Shown here: piece after piece, positions 1-9,244 of the stretch
Layout of the letters: the number at the start of each line of letters is the position of its first letter
Numbering within the stretch: position 1 is the first letter of the stretch
Assembly (NCBI GenBank): GCA_902611605.1
Contig: CACMAH010000001.1
Span: 1-64,000, forward strand
Direction: 5' to 3'
DNA length: 64,000 nucleotides
DNA from: an uncultured Alphaproteobacteria bacterium
GTDB taxonomy: Bacteria; Pseudomonadota; Alphaproteobacteria; Rhodobacterales; Rhodobacteraceae
Program-made: the position numbers and the translations under genes
Notes under the pieces: model-generated
Database searches by the model: none
What the model saw: the letters and a program-made list of their open reading frames with translations, nothing else
What the model was told of the DNA's origin: nothing

Positions 1-1137
1 CTTGGATCGGATAAATGGTTATTACATTTAGAAGCTAGAAAACTAAAAAAAAATAATCCCAATATAATTGAATTAACGATAGGTGAACCTGATCAACCCC
101 CTCCTGAAGAACTAATAGAGAAATGCTGTGATTCCATGCGATCTGGTAGAACTAAATATTCTAATGGGAGAGGTGAGGAAATTCTTCTTGATGCTCTTGT
201 ACAAAAATACCAAAAAAGAACTCCTTTAAAAGTAACAAGAAATAATTTTTTATGTTTACCTGGAACTCAAACTGCTTTGTTTGCAACAGTAATGTGCTTG
301 ACTGAAGAAGAAGACGAAATTTTGGTGGGCGATCCATATTACGCTACTTATGAAGGTATAATTAAATCTTCAGGAGCAACAATTATCCCAATCCCTTTAC
401 ATGAAAAATATGACTTTTCATTACAGGAAAAAGATTTTCGTATGAAAATAACTAGTAAAAGTAAAGCTTTACTTCTTAATTATCCTCATAATCCAACAGG
501 TGGTATTTTAAGAAAAAAAGATTTATTCGAATTGGCTGATATTGTTAAAAAACATAATTTATGGATTATATCTGATGAGGTTTATGAAGAACTCATTTTT
601 AAAGAGGATTTTGTTTCTCCTCTGGAAATACCTACTCTAGCTGAAAGAACAATAGTTGTATCTTCAATTTCAAAAAGCCATGCATCACCAGGTTTTCGAT
701 CAGGATGGGTTTTTGCCTCTGAAGAAGTTATTAATAAAATGTTACCATTAGCAGAAACTATGCTTTTTGGAAATCAACCTTTTATAGCCGATATGACGGC
801 TTATGCTATTTCAAACAAAAGTCAAACCGCCTTAAAAATGAGAACAGATTATCAGCGAAGGGCTAAGTTAATTTGTAAAAAACTAGCTAATACAAAAAAT
901 ATTCGTCCTATTATGCCAAAATCAGGTATGTTTATTCTTATAAAACTAGAGCTTAAAGATTTTAATGATGAAAAATTTGCCTGGAAACTTCTTCATTCAG
1001 AAGGTGTTGCTGTGATGCCAGGCTCTTCATTTGGTTTAAATGGAAAAGACTTTATTAGGTTAAGTCTGACAGTACCTGATAAAGAGTTAGAAAGAGCATG
1101 TGAAAGAATAGATGAATTTGTAAAAAAAATAGATTAA
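1..1137 (+). CDS. PLP-dependent class I/II aminotransferase (5'-truncated by window edge)
   Basis: Frame is open from base 1 (LGSDKWLLHLEARKLKKNNPNIIELTIGEPDQPP...); NYPHNPTGG, SDEVYEELIF and SSISKSHASPGFRSGW (PLP lysine region) motifs of fold type I aminotransferases. Confidence 0.93.
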   Translation, partial: LGSDKWLLHLEARKLKKNNPNIIELTIGEPDQPPPEELIEKCCDSMRSGRTKYSNGRGEEILLDALVQKYQKRTPLKVTRNNFLCLPGTQTALFATVMCLTEEEDEILVGDPYYATYEGIIKSSGATIIPIPLHEKYDFSLQEKDFRMKITSKSKALLLNYPHNPTGGILRKKDLFELADIVKKHNLWIISDEVYEELIFKEDFVSPLEIPTLAERTIVVSSISKSHASPGFRSGWVFASEEVINKMLPLAETMLFGNQPFIADMTAYAISNKSQTALKMRTDYQRRAKLICKKLANTKNIRPIMPKSGMFILIKLELKDFNDEKFAWKLLHSEGVAVMPGSSFGLNGKDFIRLSLTVPDKELERACERIDEFVKKID

Positions 1138-1146
1138 TCTTATTTA

Positions 1147-2778
1147 ATGATTGAAAAAGATAAAGAAAATAAGCATTCAACTATTGGGAGTTCTTTATTA
1201 CCTATATTAGAAGAATATGGTGTAGATATTATTTTTGGAATACCTGGAGTTCATACTGTTGAAATTTATCGTGGTCTTCAAAAAACAAGTATAAAACATA
1301 TTACCCCACGGCACGAGCAAGGTGCCGGATTTATGGCTGATGGATATTCTAGAGTAAGTGGCAAGCCTGCTGTATGCTTAGTAATAACTGGTCCAGGACT
1401 TACAAATATATTAACTGCCATGGCCCAAGCTCGAGCAGATTCTATTCCAATGCTTATTATTTCGTCAGTCAATCCTTATGATAATAAAAGAAAACACTCA
1501 GGATTACTTCACGAATTACCTCATCAACAAAAATTGTTAAAAAAAATAGCAATTAGTTCTTTTACAGTAAAAAAGACAAAAGATCTTCTTCCTGCAATTA
1601 AAAAGTCATTTTTAAAAATGCTTGAGGAAAGGCCAGGACCTGTTCACCTAGAAATTCCAACAAATGTATTAAATTACGAATACCTTAAATTGAAAAAAAA
1701 TAATATTTGTATTAGGAAGAAAAAAATCAAATCATCTGAAAAAAAAATAAATGAAGTTTCAAACTATTTAACCAATGCAAAATATCCAGTATTGCTCCTT
1801 GGTGGTGGCGCAAGAGGATGTGATGAATATATCCTTAAGATTGTAGAAAAATTAAGTCCCTATGTAATTACTACAATAAATGCGAGAGGTATTTTAGGGG
1901 ATCATTCAATGTGTATTCCTGCAAGTCCAACCTTAAAAACGGTTAGAAAAGAACTAAAAAAAGCAGATGTAGTGCTGGCGGTTGGTACAGAGTTTGGAGA
2001 GACAGATTATGATATGTATAAGGATGGCAATTTTCCTAAATTAAAAAAATTAATTCGGGTCGATATAAATAAAACTCAACTAACAAAAAATATTCAACCT
2101 CATTTGTCAATAAGGAGTGATGCAATTCATTTCTTTAAAAAATTGTCTGAGATTTTGTTGGTTAAAAAGCATTATAAAAAGTCATCTTTACAAACTCCTC
2201 AAACAGCAAAAATAATTAGAAAACTTTGTTTGAAAGAGATTGAACCCAAATTTAAAGTTCCACTTAATTTAATTTCAACAATATCAAGTAATTTCCCGGA
2301 TGCGATTCTTGTAGGCGATAGTACTCAGCCAACGTATGCCGGTAATCTTTATACTAAAACATCAAAACAAGGCAAATGGTTCAACTCAGCGACGGGTTAC
2401 GGTACTCTTGGCTATGCTCCTCCTGCATCTATTGGTGCTAAATTAGCCAAACCAAATAAACCAGTAATATGTATAGTAGGCGACGGAGGTTTACAATTTT
2501 CTTTAAGTGAACTGATGACTGCCTCAGAAGAAAAGATTGCTGTTATTTTTTTAATTTGGAATAACTTTGGCTATAAAGAAATTAAGGATTTTATGGTTTC
2601 AGAAAATGTGAATCCTATTGGAGTAGATATAAAACCTCCTAATCTCAAAATTCAAGCTGCTGCTTTTAACCTACAATATTATGGTTTGATTAATAGGAAT
2701 AATCTAGTTAAAACTCTAAAAAAAACAATAAGGGAAGAAAAACCTTCAATATTAGAAATTTGTGAAAATGAATATTAG
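1147..2778 (+). CDS. Thiamine-diphosphate-dependent decarboxylase, AruI-like (5-guanidino-2-oxopentanoate decarboxylase / acetolactate synthase large-subunit family)
   Basis: GVDIIFGIPGVHTVEIYRGL...RHEQGAGFMADGYSRVSGKPAVCLVITGPG N-terminus and GDGGLQFSLSELMTA...NN TPP-binding motif; closer in pattern to AruI than to anabolic IlvB. Confidence 0.8.
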   Translation: MIEKDKENKHSTIGSSLLPILEEYGVDIIFGIPGVHTVEIYRGLQKTSIKHITPRHEQGAGFMADGYSRVSGKPAVCLVITGPGLTNILTAMAQARADSIPMLIISSVNPYDNKRKHSGLLHELPHQQKLLKKIAISSFTVKKTKDLLPAIKKSFLKMLEERPGPVHLEIPTNVLNYEYLKLKKNNICIRKKKIKSSEKKINEVSNYLTNAKYPVLLLGGGARGCDEYILKIVEKLSPYVITTINARGILGDHSMCIPASPTLKTVRKELKKADVVLAVGTEFGETDYDMYKDGNFPKLKKLIRVDINKTQLTKNIQPHLSIRSDAIHFFKKLSEILLVKKHYKKSSLQTPQTAKIIRKLCLKEIEPKFKVPLNLISTISSNFPDAILVGDSTQPTYAGNLYTKTSKQGKWFNSATGYGTLGYAPPASIGAKLAKPNKPVICIVGDGGLQFSLSELMTASEEKIAVIFLIWNNFGYKEIKDFMVSENVNPIGVDIKPPNLKIQAAAFNLQYYGLINRNNLVKTLKKTIREEKPSILEICENEY

Positions 2779-2802
2779 TTCCAAAGAATAAGGATCCAAA
2801 TT

Positions 2803-3711
2803 ATGTCTTTAAATATTAACTCTGAAGTATTTATAACTTGTGCTTTAACTGGATCCGGAAGTACACAAGAAAAAAGTAAATTTGTTCCAAGATCACCAAA
2901 AGAAATTGCTGATGATGCTATATTGGCTGCTAAATCAGGTGCTTCTATAGTACATTGTCATGTTAGAGATCCAAACACAGGAGTCCCCTCTAGGAAATTA
3001 GAATATTATAAAGAAGTTACTGATAGAATAAGAAATTCAAATACAGACGTCGTTTTAAATCTTACTGCAGGAATGGGAGGAGATATGGTTTTTGGACCAA
3101 CTTCTAATCCTTTAAAATTAGGAAAAGGTACAGATATGATAAGTGCAGAGGAAAGGGTAGAACACATTGCTTCTTGTTTACCTGAAATATGCACATTAGA
3201 TTGTGGAACCATGAATTTTGCTGAAGCTGACTATGTGATGACAAATACTCCCGGAATGCTTGAAAAAATGGGAAAGCTAATAACTGACTTTGGAGTTACT
3301 CCAGAAATAGAGGCATTTGACACAGGACATCTTTGGTATGCAAAACAATTAGTATCAAATGGAATATTAAAAAACCCTGCTCTTGTTCAACTTTGTATGG
3401 GAATTCCTTGGGGAGCACCAAATGATTTAAATACATTTCTGGCCATGGTTAATAATGTTCCTAAAGATTGGACTTGGTCTGCATTTTCACTTGGGAGAAA
3501 TCAAATGCCTTATGTAGCAGCTGCAGTTTTAGCGGGTGGGAATGTAAGAGTTGGTTTAGAAGATAATTTAATGATTTCGAAAGGAAAGCTTGCAACGAAT
3601 AAAACATTGGTAGAAAAAGCAGTAGAAATAATTGAAAATTTAGGCGCTAAAATTCTAACACCTAATGAAGTAAGAAATAAACTTAATCTTACAAAAAGAG
3701 CCCCAAATTGA
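2803..3711 (+). CDS. BKACE family (DUF849, 3-keto-5-aminohexanoate cleavage enzyme-like); candidate dehydrocarnitine cleavage enzyme
   Basis: TCALTGSGSTQEKSKFVPRSPKEIADDAILAAKSGASIVHCHVRDPNTG typical BKACE N-terminus; located directly upstream of a carnitine-dehydrogenase-like gene. Confidence 0.88.
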   Translation: MSLNINSEVFITCALTGSGSTQEKSKFVPRSPKEIADDAILAAKSGASIVHCHVRDPNTGVPSRKLEYYKEVTDRIRNSNTDVVLNLTAGMGGDMVFGPTSNPLKLGKGTDMISAEERVEHIASCLPEICTLDCGTMNFAEADYVMTNTPGMLEKMGKLITDFGVTPEIEAFDTGHLWYAKQLVSNGILKNPALVQLCMGIPWGAPNDLNTFLAMVNNVPKDWTWSAFSLGRNQMPYVAAAVLAGGNVRVGLEDNLMISKGKLATNKTLVEKAVEIIENLGAKILTPNEVRNKLNLTKRAPN

Positions 3712-4691
3712 GTAATAAAATTCACAATGTTGCGTGTATTGGATGTGGAACTATTGGTGCAGGATGGGTTACAAGGTTTTTAGTTAATCAGATAAAAGTA
3801 AAAATATATGACCCTACACCTTATGCTGAAACTAGATTAGAAATTGTAATAAAAAATACTAAAAGGGCTTATAAAAATCTTTTTCCTAATGAAACAATTA
3901 ACTTTAATAATTTCGAATATTTTAATGAAATTTCTCCTGCGATAGAAAATGCTGACTTAATCATAGAAAGTGTTCCTGAAAGACTAGATATAAAACAAAA
4001 AATCTTTAAAAATATTGAAGAGGTTTGTTCAAACCAAACAATTATAGCTTCATCAACTTCTGGTATAAAACCAACAGATTTACAAAATGAAATGAAAAAT
4101 CCTGAAAGATTGATGGTAACACATCCTTTTAATCCCGTTTACCTTATACCTTTAGTAGAAGTAGTTGGAGGAAATAAAACAGAATATAAATTTATAAAAA
4201 AAATTATTGATTTTTTTAATTCAATTAATATGCAACCTATTCATTTAAAAAAGGAAATTGAAGCTTTTGTAGCTGACAGGCTTCTAGAGGCCATTTGGAG
4301 AGAGTCTCTATGGCTCATTAAGGATGGAATTTGTACAACTAGTGAACTTGATGATATTGTTCGCTATGGATTTGGTCTTAGGTATGCACAAATGGGGGTT
4401 TTTCAAACTTACAGGACAGCAGCAGGTGAAGGAGGAATGAGGAAATTTCTAGAGCATTTTGGTCCTTGTTTAACATGGCCATGGACTAAACTAATGGATG
4501 TACCTGAATTTAATGATGAGCTTATAGATCTAATTACTTATCAGTCTGATAAACAAGCTAATGGATTAAGTGTTACTGAACTTGAACAAATTCGTGATAA
4601 AAATTTAGTTGAAATTCAAAAAGCATTAGAAAAAAATAATTATGGTGCAGGAAGATTAATAAAAAAAGCTAGGGTTAAAAAAAGTCCTTAG
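3708..4691 (+). CDS. 3-hydroxyacyl-CoA dehydrogenase family, L-carnitine dehydrogenase-like
   Basis: Rossmann GCGTIGAGW, HPFNPVYLIPLVEVVGG, and C-terminal GFGLRYAQMGVFQTYRTAAGEGGMRKFLEHFGPCLTWPWTKLMDVPE characteristic of carnitine dehydrogenases; TTG start overlapping upstream stop. Confidence 0.85.
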   Translation: MSNKIHNVACIGCGTIGAGWVTRFLVNQIKVKIYDPTPYAETRLEIVIKNTKRAYKNLFPNETINFNNFEYFNEISPAIENADLIIESVPERLDIKQKIFKNIEEVCSNQTIIASSTSGIKPTDLQNEMKNPERLMVTHPFNPVYLIPLVEVVGGNKTEYKFIKKIIDFFNSINMQPIHLKKEIEAFVADRLLEAIWRESLWLIKDGICTTSELDDIVRYGFGLRYAQMGVFQTYRTAAGEGGMRKFLEHFGPCLTWPWTKLMDVPEFNDELIDLITYQSDKQANGLSVTELEQIRDKNLVEIQKALEKNNYGAGRLIKKARVKKSP

Positions 4692-4709
4692 TTTAATTGG
4701 AGATAATAA

Positions 4710-5876
4710 ATGGAATTTAGTTTGAGTGAAGAACAAAAACTCATTATCGATACAACAAAAAAATTTGTGGAATCTGAACTATTCCCGCACGAAGAATTAG
4801 TTGAAAAAACCGGAAATTTGCCAATGGATCTTATAAAAGAAATCCAAGCAAAAGCAATCAAAACTGGTATATATGCCGCTAACATACCTGAAGAATTCGG
4901 TGGAGGTGGATTAGATACTTTAACCTGGCTTCTATATGAAAAAGAATTAGGAAAAGCAAATTATGCTTTACATTGGACATGTGTTGCAAGACCTTCAAAT
5001 ATTTTATGCGCTGGGACAAAAGATCAAAAAGAAAAATATTTAAAACCCTGTATAGAAGGTAAAAAATGGGATTGTTTAGCAATGACAGAACCTAATGCGG
5101 GTTCTGATCTAAGAGGTATGACAGCCTCTGCTAGAGAAACGACTTCAGGAGATTGGGTATTGAATGGGACAAAACATTTTATAAGTCATGCAGATATTGC
5201 TGATTTTACTATTGCTTTTATGGCTTCAGGAATTGAAGAAACTAATAAAGGTCCAAAAAAGTTAATAACTGCTTTTTTTGTAGATAAAGGCACACCAGGT
5301 TTTAATGTAAGGGAAGGATATGATAATGTATCACATAGAGGTTATACGAATTCCATATTAGAATTTTCTGATGTTAAAGTGCCAAAGGAGTCAATACTTG
5401 GTGAAGTACATAAAGGATTTGAAGTAGCAAACAAATGGTTAGGAGCAACTAGACTTCAAGTTGGAGCAACCTGTTTAGGAAGAGCCGAAAGAGCTTTTAA
5501 TCATGCCATAGAATGGGCGGCAACAAGGCAGCAATTTGGACAACCAATTGGAAAGTTTCAAGGAACATCATTTAAACTATCAGATATGGCAATGGAACTG
5601 AAGGCTGCTCAATTACTTATTTTAGAAGCAGGTTGGAAGTATGATCAAGGAATAGCAACAGATTTAGACATGGCAATGGCAAAACTTAAAGCATCAGAAA
5701 TGTTGGCTATGGTTTCTGATGAAGCAATACAAATTCATGGTGGTATGGGTTTGATGACTGAACTTCCGTTAGAAAGAATATGGAGAGATGCAAGACTTGA
5801 AAGGATTTGGGAAGGAACATCAGAAATTCAAAGACATATTATTTCTAGGTCACTACTTAGGCCATATGAAAATTGA
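4710..5876 (+). CDS. Acyl-CoA dehydrogenase (candidate gamma-butyrobetainyl-/crotonobetainyl-CoA reductase-type)
   Basis: MTEPNAGSDLRGM, RQQFGQPIGKFQ, IQIHGGMGLMTELPLERIWRDARLERIWEGTSEIQR motifs. Confidence 0.92.
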   Translation: MEFSLSEEQKLIIDTTKKFVESELFPHEELVEKTGNLPMDLIKEIQAKAIKTGIYAANIPEEFGGGGLDTLTWLLYEKELGKANYALHWTCVARPSNILCAGTKDQKEKYLKPCIEGKKWDCLAMTEPNAGSDLRGMTASARETTSGDWVLNGTKHFISHADIADFTIAFMASGIEETNKGPKKLITAFFVDKGTPGFNVREGYDNVSHRGYTNSILEFSDVKVPKESILGEVHKGFEVANKWLGATRLQVGATCLGRAERAFNHAIEWAATRQQFGQPIGKFQGTSFKLSDMAMELKAAQLLILEAGWKYDQGIATDLDMAMAKLKASEMLAMVSDEAIQIHGGMGLMTELPLERIWRDARLERIWEGTSEIQRHIISRSLLRPYEN

Positions 5877-7945
5877 TGTCTTCTTATAACCTGAAAAGAT
5901 TATTACAACCAAAATCTATTGCACTATTTGGTGGATTATGGGTTGAAAATGTTGCAACTCAAATAAAAAATTCTAGTTTCAATGGAGACGTTTGGCCAAT
6001 TAATCCCAGAAGAAAATTTATTGCTGGGTTTAAATGTTTTAAAGATATTTCGGAATTACCAGGTGTACCTGATGCAGCATTTATTGGTGTAAATAGAAAT
6101 AAAACTTTAGAAATTTTAGAAAAACTAGATAGCATTGGTTGTGGTGGTGCAACTTGTTTTGCTGCAGGTTTCTCTGAAGTAGATAATTATGGAAAAGAGT
6201 TACAAAAAAAACTTTCACAAGCGTCAAAAGATATGCCTTTCTTAGGTCCTAATTGCTATGGTTTTTTGAATTATTTAGATCATGTTTATATGTGGCCAGA
6301 TCAACATGGTGGAAAGGAGTTAAAAAAAGGAGTAGCCATAATCGCTCAATCATCTAACATAGCAATAAATCTCACAATGAATACTAGAAGTACTCCGATT
6401 GCTTATATTTTAACAACTGGAAATCAAGAAAAAATTGATGTTTCAGATCTTGGACTAGCAATGATAAGTGATAAAAGGGTAAGTGCAATAGGAATATATG
6501 TTGAAGGTTTTAAAGATATAGAGAAATTTGAAAAAATGGCTTTTGTTGCGTTGCAACATAATATACCAATTGTTGTTCTAAAATCTGGTAAAACAGCTTT
6601 AAGTAAAAAACAAAGTTTTTCCCATACAGCTTCAATAACAGGTGACTCTGACATTTCGTCTGCTTTCTTAAAAAGATTAGGTATTATAGAGGTTGATGAT
6701 TTAGAGTTATTTTTAGAAAGTCTAAAAGTTTTAAATTTTAATGGAAGACTACAGAAAAATTCCATAGTTTCTGTAAGCTGTTCTGGTGGAGAGGCAAGTT
6801 TAGTATCAGACCTAAGCGAAAATATGTCATTAAAATTTCCAAAATTTTCAAAAGAAAAATCAGGTAAAATTCGTAACACTTTAGGTGAACTTGTTACAAT
6901 TAGTAACCCACTTGATTACCATACTTTTATCTGGGGTGATCAAAAAAAAATGAATGAATTATTTATCACTATTTGCGAGAATACAAAAGATTTAGTTTTA
7001 TTTGTTTTTGATGTTCCTAGGAGTGACAAATGTGATCCTAGTAGTTTTAACTGTGGGATAAAAGCCATAATCAATGCCAAGAAAAAAACTAATGCTAGAA
7101 TAGCTGTAATTGCCTCTATAGCAGAGAGTATGACTGAAGAGTTGGCTGAAATTTTTATCAAAAACAAAATTCTACCATTAGGTGGACTTAAAACTGGACT
7201 TAAAGCTTTAGAAATCTCAAATAAAAGTTTTTTATCTTCAATGCAAGTAGAGGGGACAAAAGTATTACTCAAAAAAAGAACTTCCCAATATGATAAGAAA
7301 TTTCTACTTGAAATAGATTCAAAAATTATTCTTAAAAAATTTGGAGTACCAATCCCTAAATCGCTTATAACAAATAAATCAAATTTAAAAAAAAATAATT
7401 ATTCCATAAATAAACTTAAATTTCCAATTGTTTTAAAAGGTACAGGAAGCAACCATAAAACAGAAAATGGATTAGTTTTTCTAAATATAAAATCCAAAGA
7501 GGAATTGATTAGCATTCAAAAAAAAATGAATAAGATTAAAGGAGATATCTTAATTGAAGAAATGATAGGCCCAATTAGTTTGGAACTGTTAATTGGTATC
7601 ACAAAAGATGAAACTGGTTTATTTGCTTTAACTATCGCACAAGGGGGGATTTACAGTGAATTATTCTCCAAAGCAGTTAATTCCAAAGAATTAATTATTT
7701 TACCAGCAAGTAAAAATTCTATTCAAAAAGCTCTAAAATCTTTGGCTATCTATCCAATTTTTCAAGGATACAGAGGTCTTCCAAAAGCTAATTTGAAAAA
7801 AACTATTGAAGTAATTATGAAAATATCATCTCTTATTGAAGAAAATGACAAAAATTTTGAAGAAATCGAAATCAACCCCCTCATTATTACACCAAAAAAT
7901 GCATATGCAGCAGATGCCTTAATTTCAATACAAAGTAACTCTTGA
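5876..7945 (+). CDS. Acyl-CoA ligase, ADP-forming acetate--CoA ligase family (CoA-binding, ligase and ATP-grasp domains)
   Basis: RLLQPKSIALFGG N-terminal CoA-binding domain, SHTASITGDS phospho-His region, C-terminal ATP-grasp (FPIVLKGTGSNHKTENGLV...EINPLIITPKNAYAADALI). ATG at 5876 preferred to TTG at 5873. Confidence 0.85.
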   Translation: MSSYNLKRLLQPKSIALFGGLWVENVATQIKNSSFNGDVWPINPRRKFIAGFKCFKDISELPGVPDAAFIGVNRNKTLEILEKLDSIGCGGATCFAAGFSEVDNYGKELQKKLSQASKDMPFLGPNCYGFLNYLDHVYMWPDQHGGKELKKGVAIIAQSSNIAINLTMNTRSTPIAYILTTGNQEKIDVSDLGLAMISDKRVSAIGIYVEGFKDIEKFEKMAFVALQHNIPIVVLKSGKTALSKKQSFSHTASITGDSDISSAFLKRLGIIEVDDLELFLESLKVLNFNGRLQKNSIVSVSCSGGEASLVSDLSENMSLKFPKFSKEKSGKIRNTLGELVTISNPLDYHTFIWGDQKKMNELFITICENTKDLVLFVFDVPRSDKCDPSSFNCGIKAIINAKKKTNARIAVIASIAESMTEELAEIFIKNKILPLGGLKTGLKALEISNKSFLSSMQVEGTKVLLKKRTSQYDKKFLLEIDSKIILKKFGVPIPKSLITNKSNLKKNNYSINKLKFPIVLKGTGSNHKTENGLVFLNIKSKEELISIQKKMNKIKGDILIEEMIGPISLELLIGITKDETGLFALTIAQGGIYSELFSKAVNSKELIILPASKNSIQKALKSLAIYPIFQGYRGLPKANLKKTIEVIMKISSLIEENDKNFEEIEINPLIITPKNAYAADALISIQSNS

Positions 7946-7952
7946 GGTTCAT

Positions 7953-8768
7953 ATGAAAAAAAATAAAGTTTCACATCTTAACCTAGAAGAAGGACCTATT
8001 AAAACAAAAACTATAGGTAAAATTTTAAAAATTATCATTGATAGACCAAAAGCAAACGCTATTGATCTTAAGACTAGTAGGTTAATGGGAGAGATCTTTA
8101 AATCATTTAGAGATGATAACAAATTAAGAGTAGCAATATTGACTGCAGCTGGAGAAAAGTTTTTTTGTCCGGGATGGGATTTAAAAGCTGCTTCTGAGGG
8201 TGATGCTGTTGATGGTGACTATGGTGTTGGAGGATTTGGAGGCCTTCAGGAACTCCCAAATATGAATAAACCGGTCATTGCAGCAGTTAATGGTATTTGT
8301 TGTGGTGGTGGATTAGAAATAGCTTTGTCTTGTGATATTATATTAGCAGCTGAGACTGCAACATTTGCTCTCCCTGAAATTAATTCAGGTACCGTAGCTG
8401 ATGCTGCATCTATAAAACTACCAAAGCGTATTCCTTATCATATAGCCATGGAAATGCTAATGACTGGCCGTTGGATTAATGCAGAAGAAGCGGCAAAGTG
8501 GGGACTAATTAATCATATAATTAATCAAAAAAATTTAATGCAATATGCCCTAAAAATGGCTAGAAATATTGCAGCTGGACCGCCTCTAGTTATGTCAGCC
8601 ATCAAAGAGGTTGTAAGGGAAGCCGAAGCAGCCAAATTTCAAGATACATTAAATAAAATTACTAAAAGACAACTTTCAACTGTTGATAATTTGTATGGAT
8701 CTGAAGACATATTAGAGGGACAAAGGGCATTTGTAGAAAAAAGGAAACCTAATTGGAAAGGAAAATAG
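7953..8768 (+). CDS. Enoyl-CoA hydratase/isomerase family (carnitinyl-CoA dehydratase-like)
   Basis: FFCPGWDLKAA and NGICCGGGLEIALSCDIILAAETATFALPEINSG crotonase motifs. Confidence 0.85.
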   Translation: MKKNKVSHLNLEEGPIKTKTIGKILKIIIDRPKANAIDLKTSRLMGEIFKSFRDDNKLRVAILTAAGEKFFCPGWDLKAASEGDAVDGDYGVGGFGGLQELPNMNKPVIAAVNGICCGGGLEIALSCDIILAAETATFALPEINSGTVADAASIKLPKRIPYHIAMEMLMTGRWINAEEAAKWGLINHIINQKNLMQYALKMARNIAAGPPLVMSAIKEVVREAEAAKFQDTLNKITKRQLSTVDNLYGSEDILEGQRAFVEKRKPNWKGK

Positions 8769-9229
8769 CTAAAAAAAAATTTAAAATTTTAATGGTTTGT
8801 CTAGGTAATATCTGTCGCTCTCCAATGGCACAGGGAGCAATGGAGTTTATGGCCAAGAAAAATTCTTTATCATTAATTGTGGACAGTGCTGGAACTCAAA
8901 ACTGGCATTTTAATAAATCACCTGACCAGAGAGCCCAGAATGTTGCAACTAGCAAAGGTTGGAAAATTAGTTATCAAAAAGCTCGGCAAATTTTATCCGG
9001 TGATTTTAACAATTTTGATTTAATAATAGGAATGGATAAAAGTAATATAGCAGATATTGAAAAAATAAGACCTAAAAATTCAAAAACACCAGTTATGCTC
9101 TTATTAGATTTTTCCAACATCAAGAATAAAAATTTACCAGATCCTTATTATACCAATGATTTTGAAGGTGTCGCAAAAATGATAGAAATTGCATGTGATA
9201 ACTTGTTAGTACAATATTTTAATTCATAA
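8753..9229 (+). CDS. Low-molecular-weight protein tyrosine phosphatase
   Basis: Catalytic P-loop VCLGNICRSPMAQG and C-terminal LPDPYYTNDFEGV; TTG start overlapping upstream crotonase. Confidence 0.92.
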   Translation: MERKIAKKKFKILMVCLGNICRSPMAQGAMEFMAKKNSLSLIVDSAGTQNWHFNKSPDQRAQNVATSKGWKISYQKARQILSGDFNNFDLIIGMDKSNIADIEKIRPKNSKTPVMLLLDFSNIKNKNLPDPYYTNDFEGVAKMIEIACDNLLVQYFNS

Positions 9230-9244
9230 CTAAAAAGGTATAAA

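Noticed and set aside
1278-1472. Antisense ORFs listed inside strong genes (e.g. 1278-1472, 3006-3212, 6424-6879, 6940-7272, 34126-34560, 45601-45912, 46456-46764)
   Set aside because: Fully inside well-supported CDSs on the opposite strand, no recognisable domains or SD; expected by chance in AT-rich antisense frames.
1147-2778. Anabolic acetolactate synthase (ilvB) annotation
   Set aside because: No ilvH/ilvN small subunit nearby and N-terminal pattern fits AruI-like decarboxylases better; kept as family-level call only.
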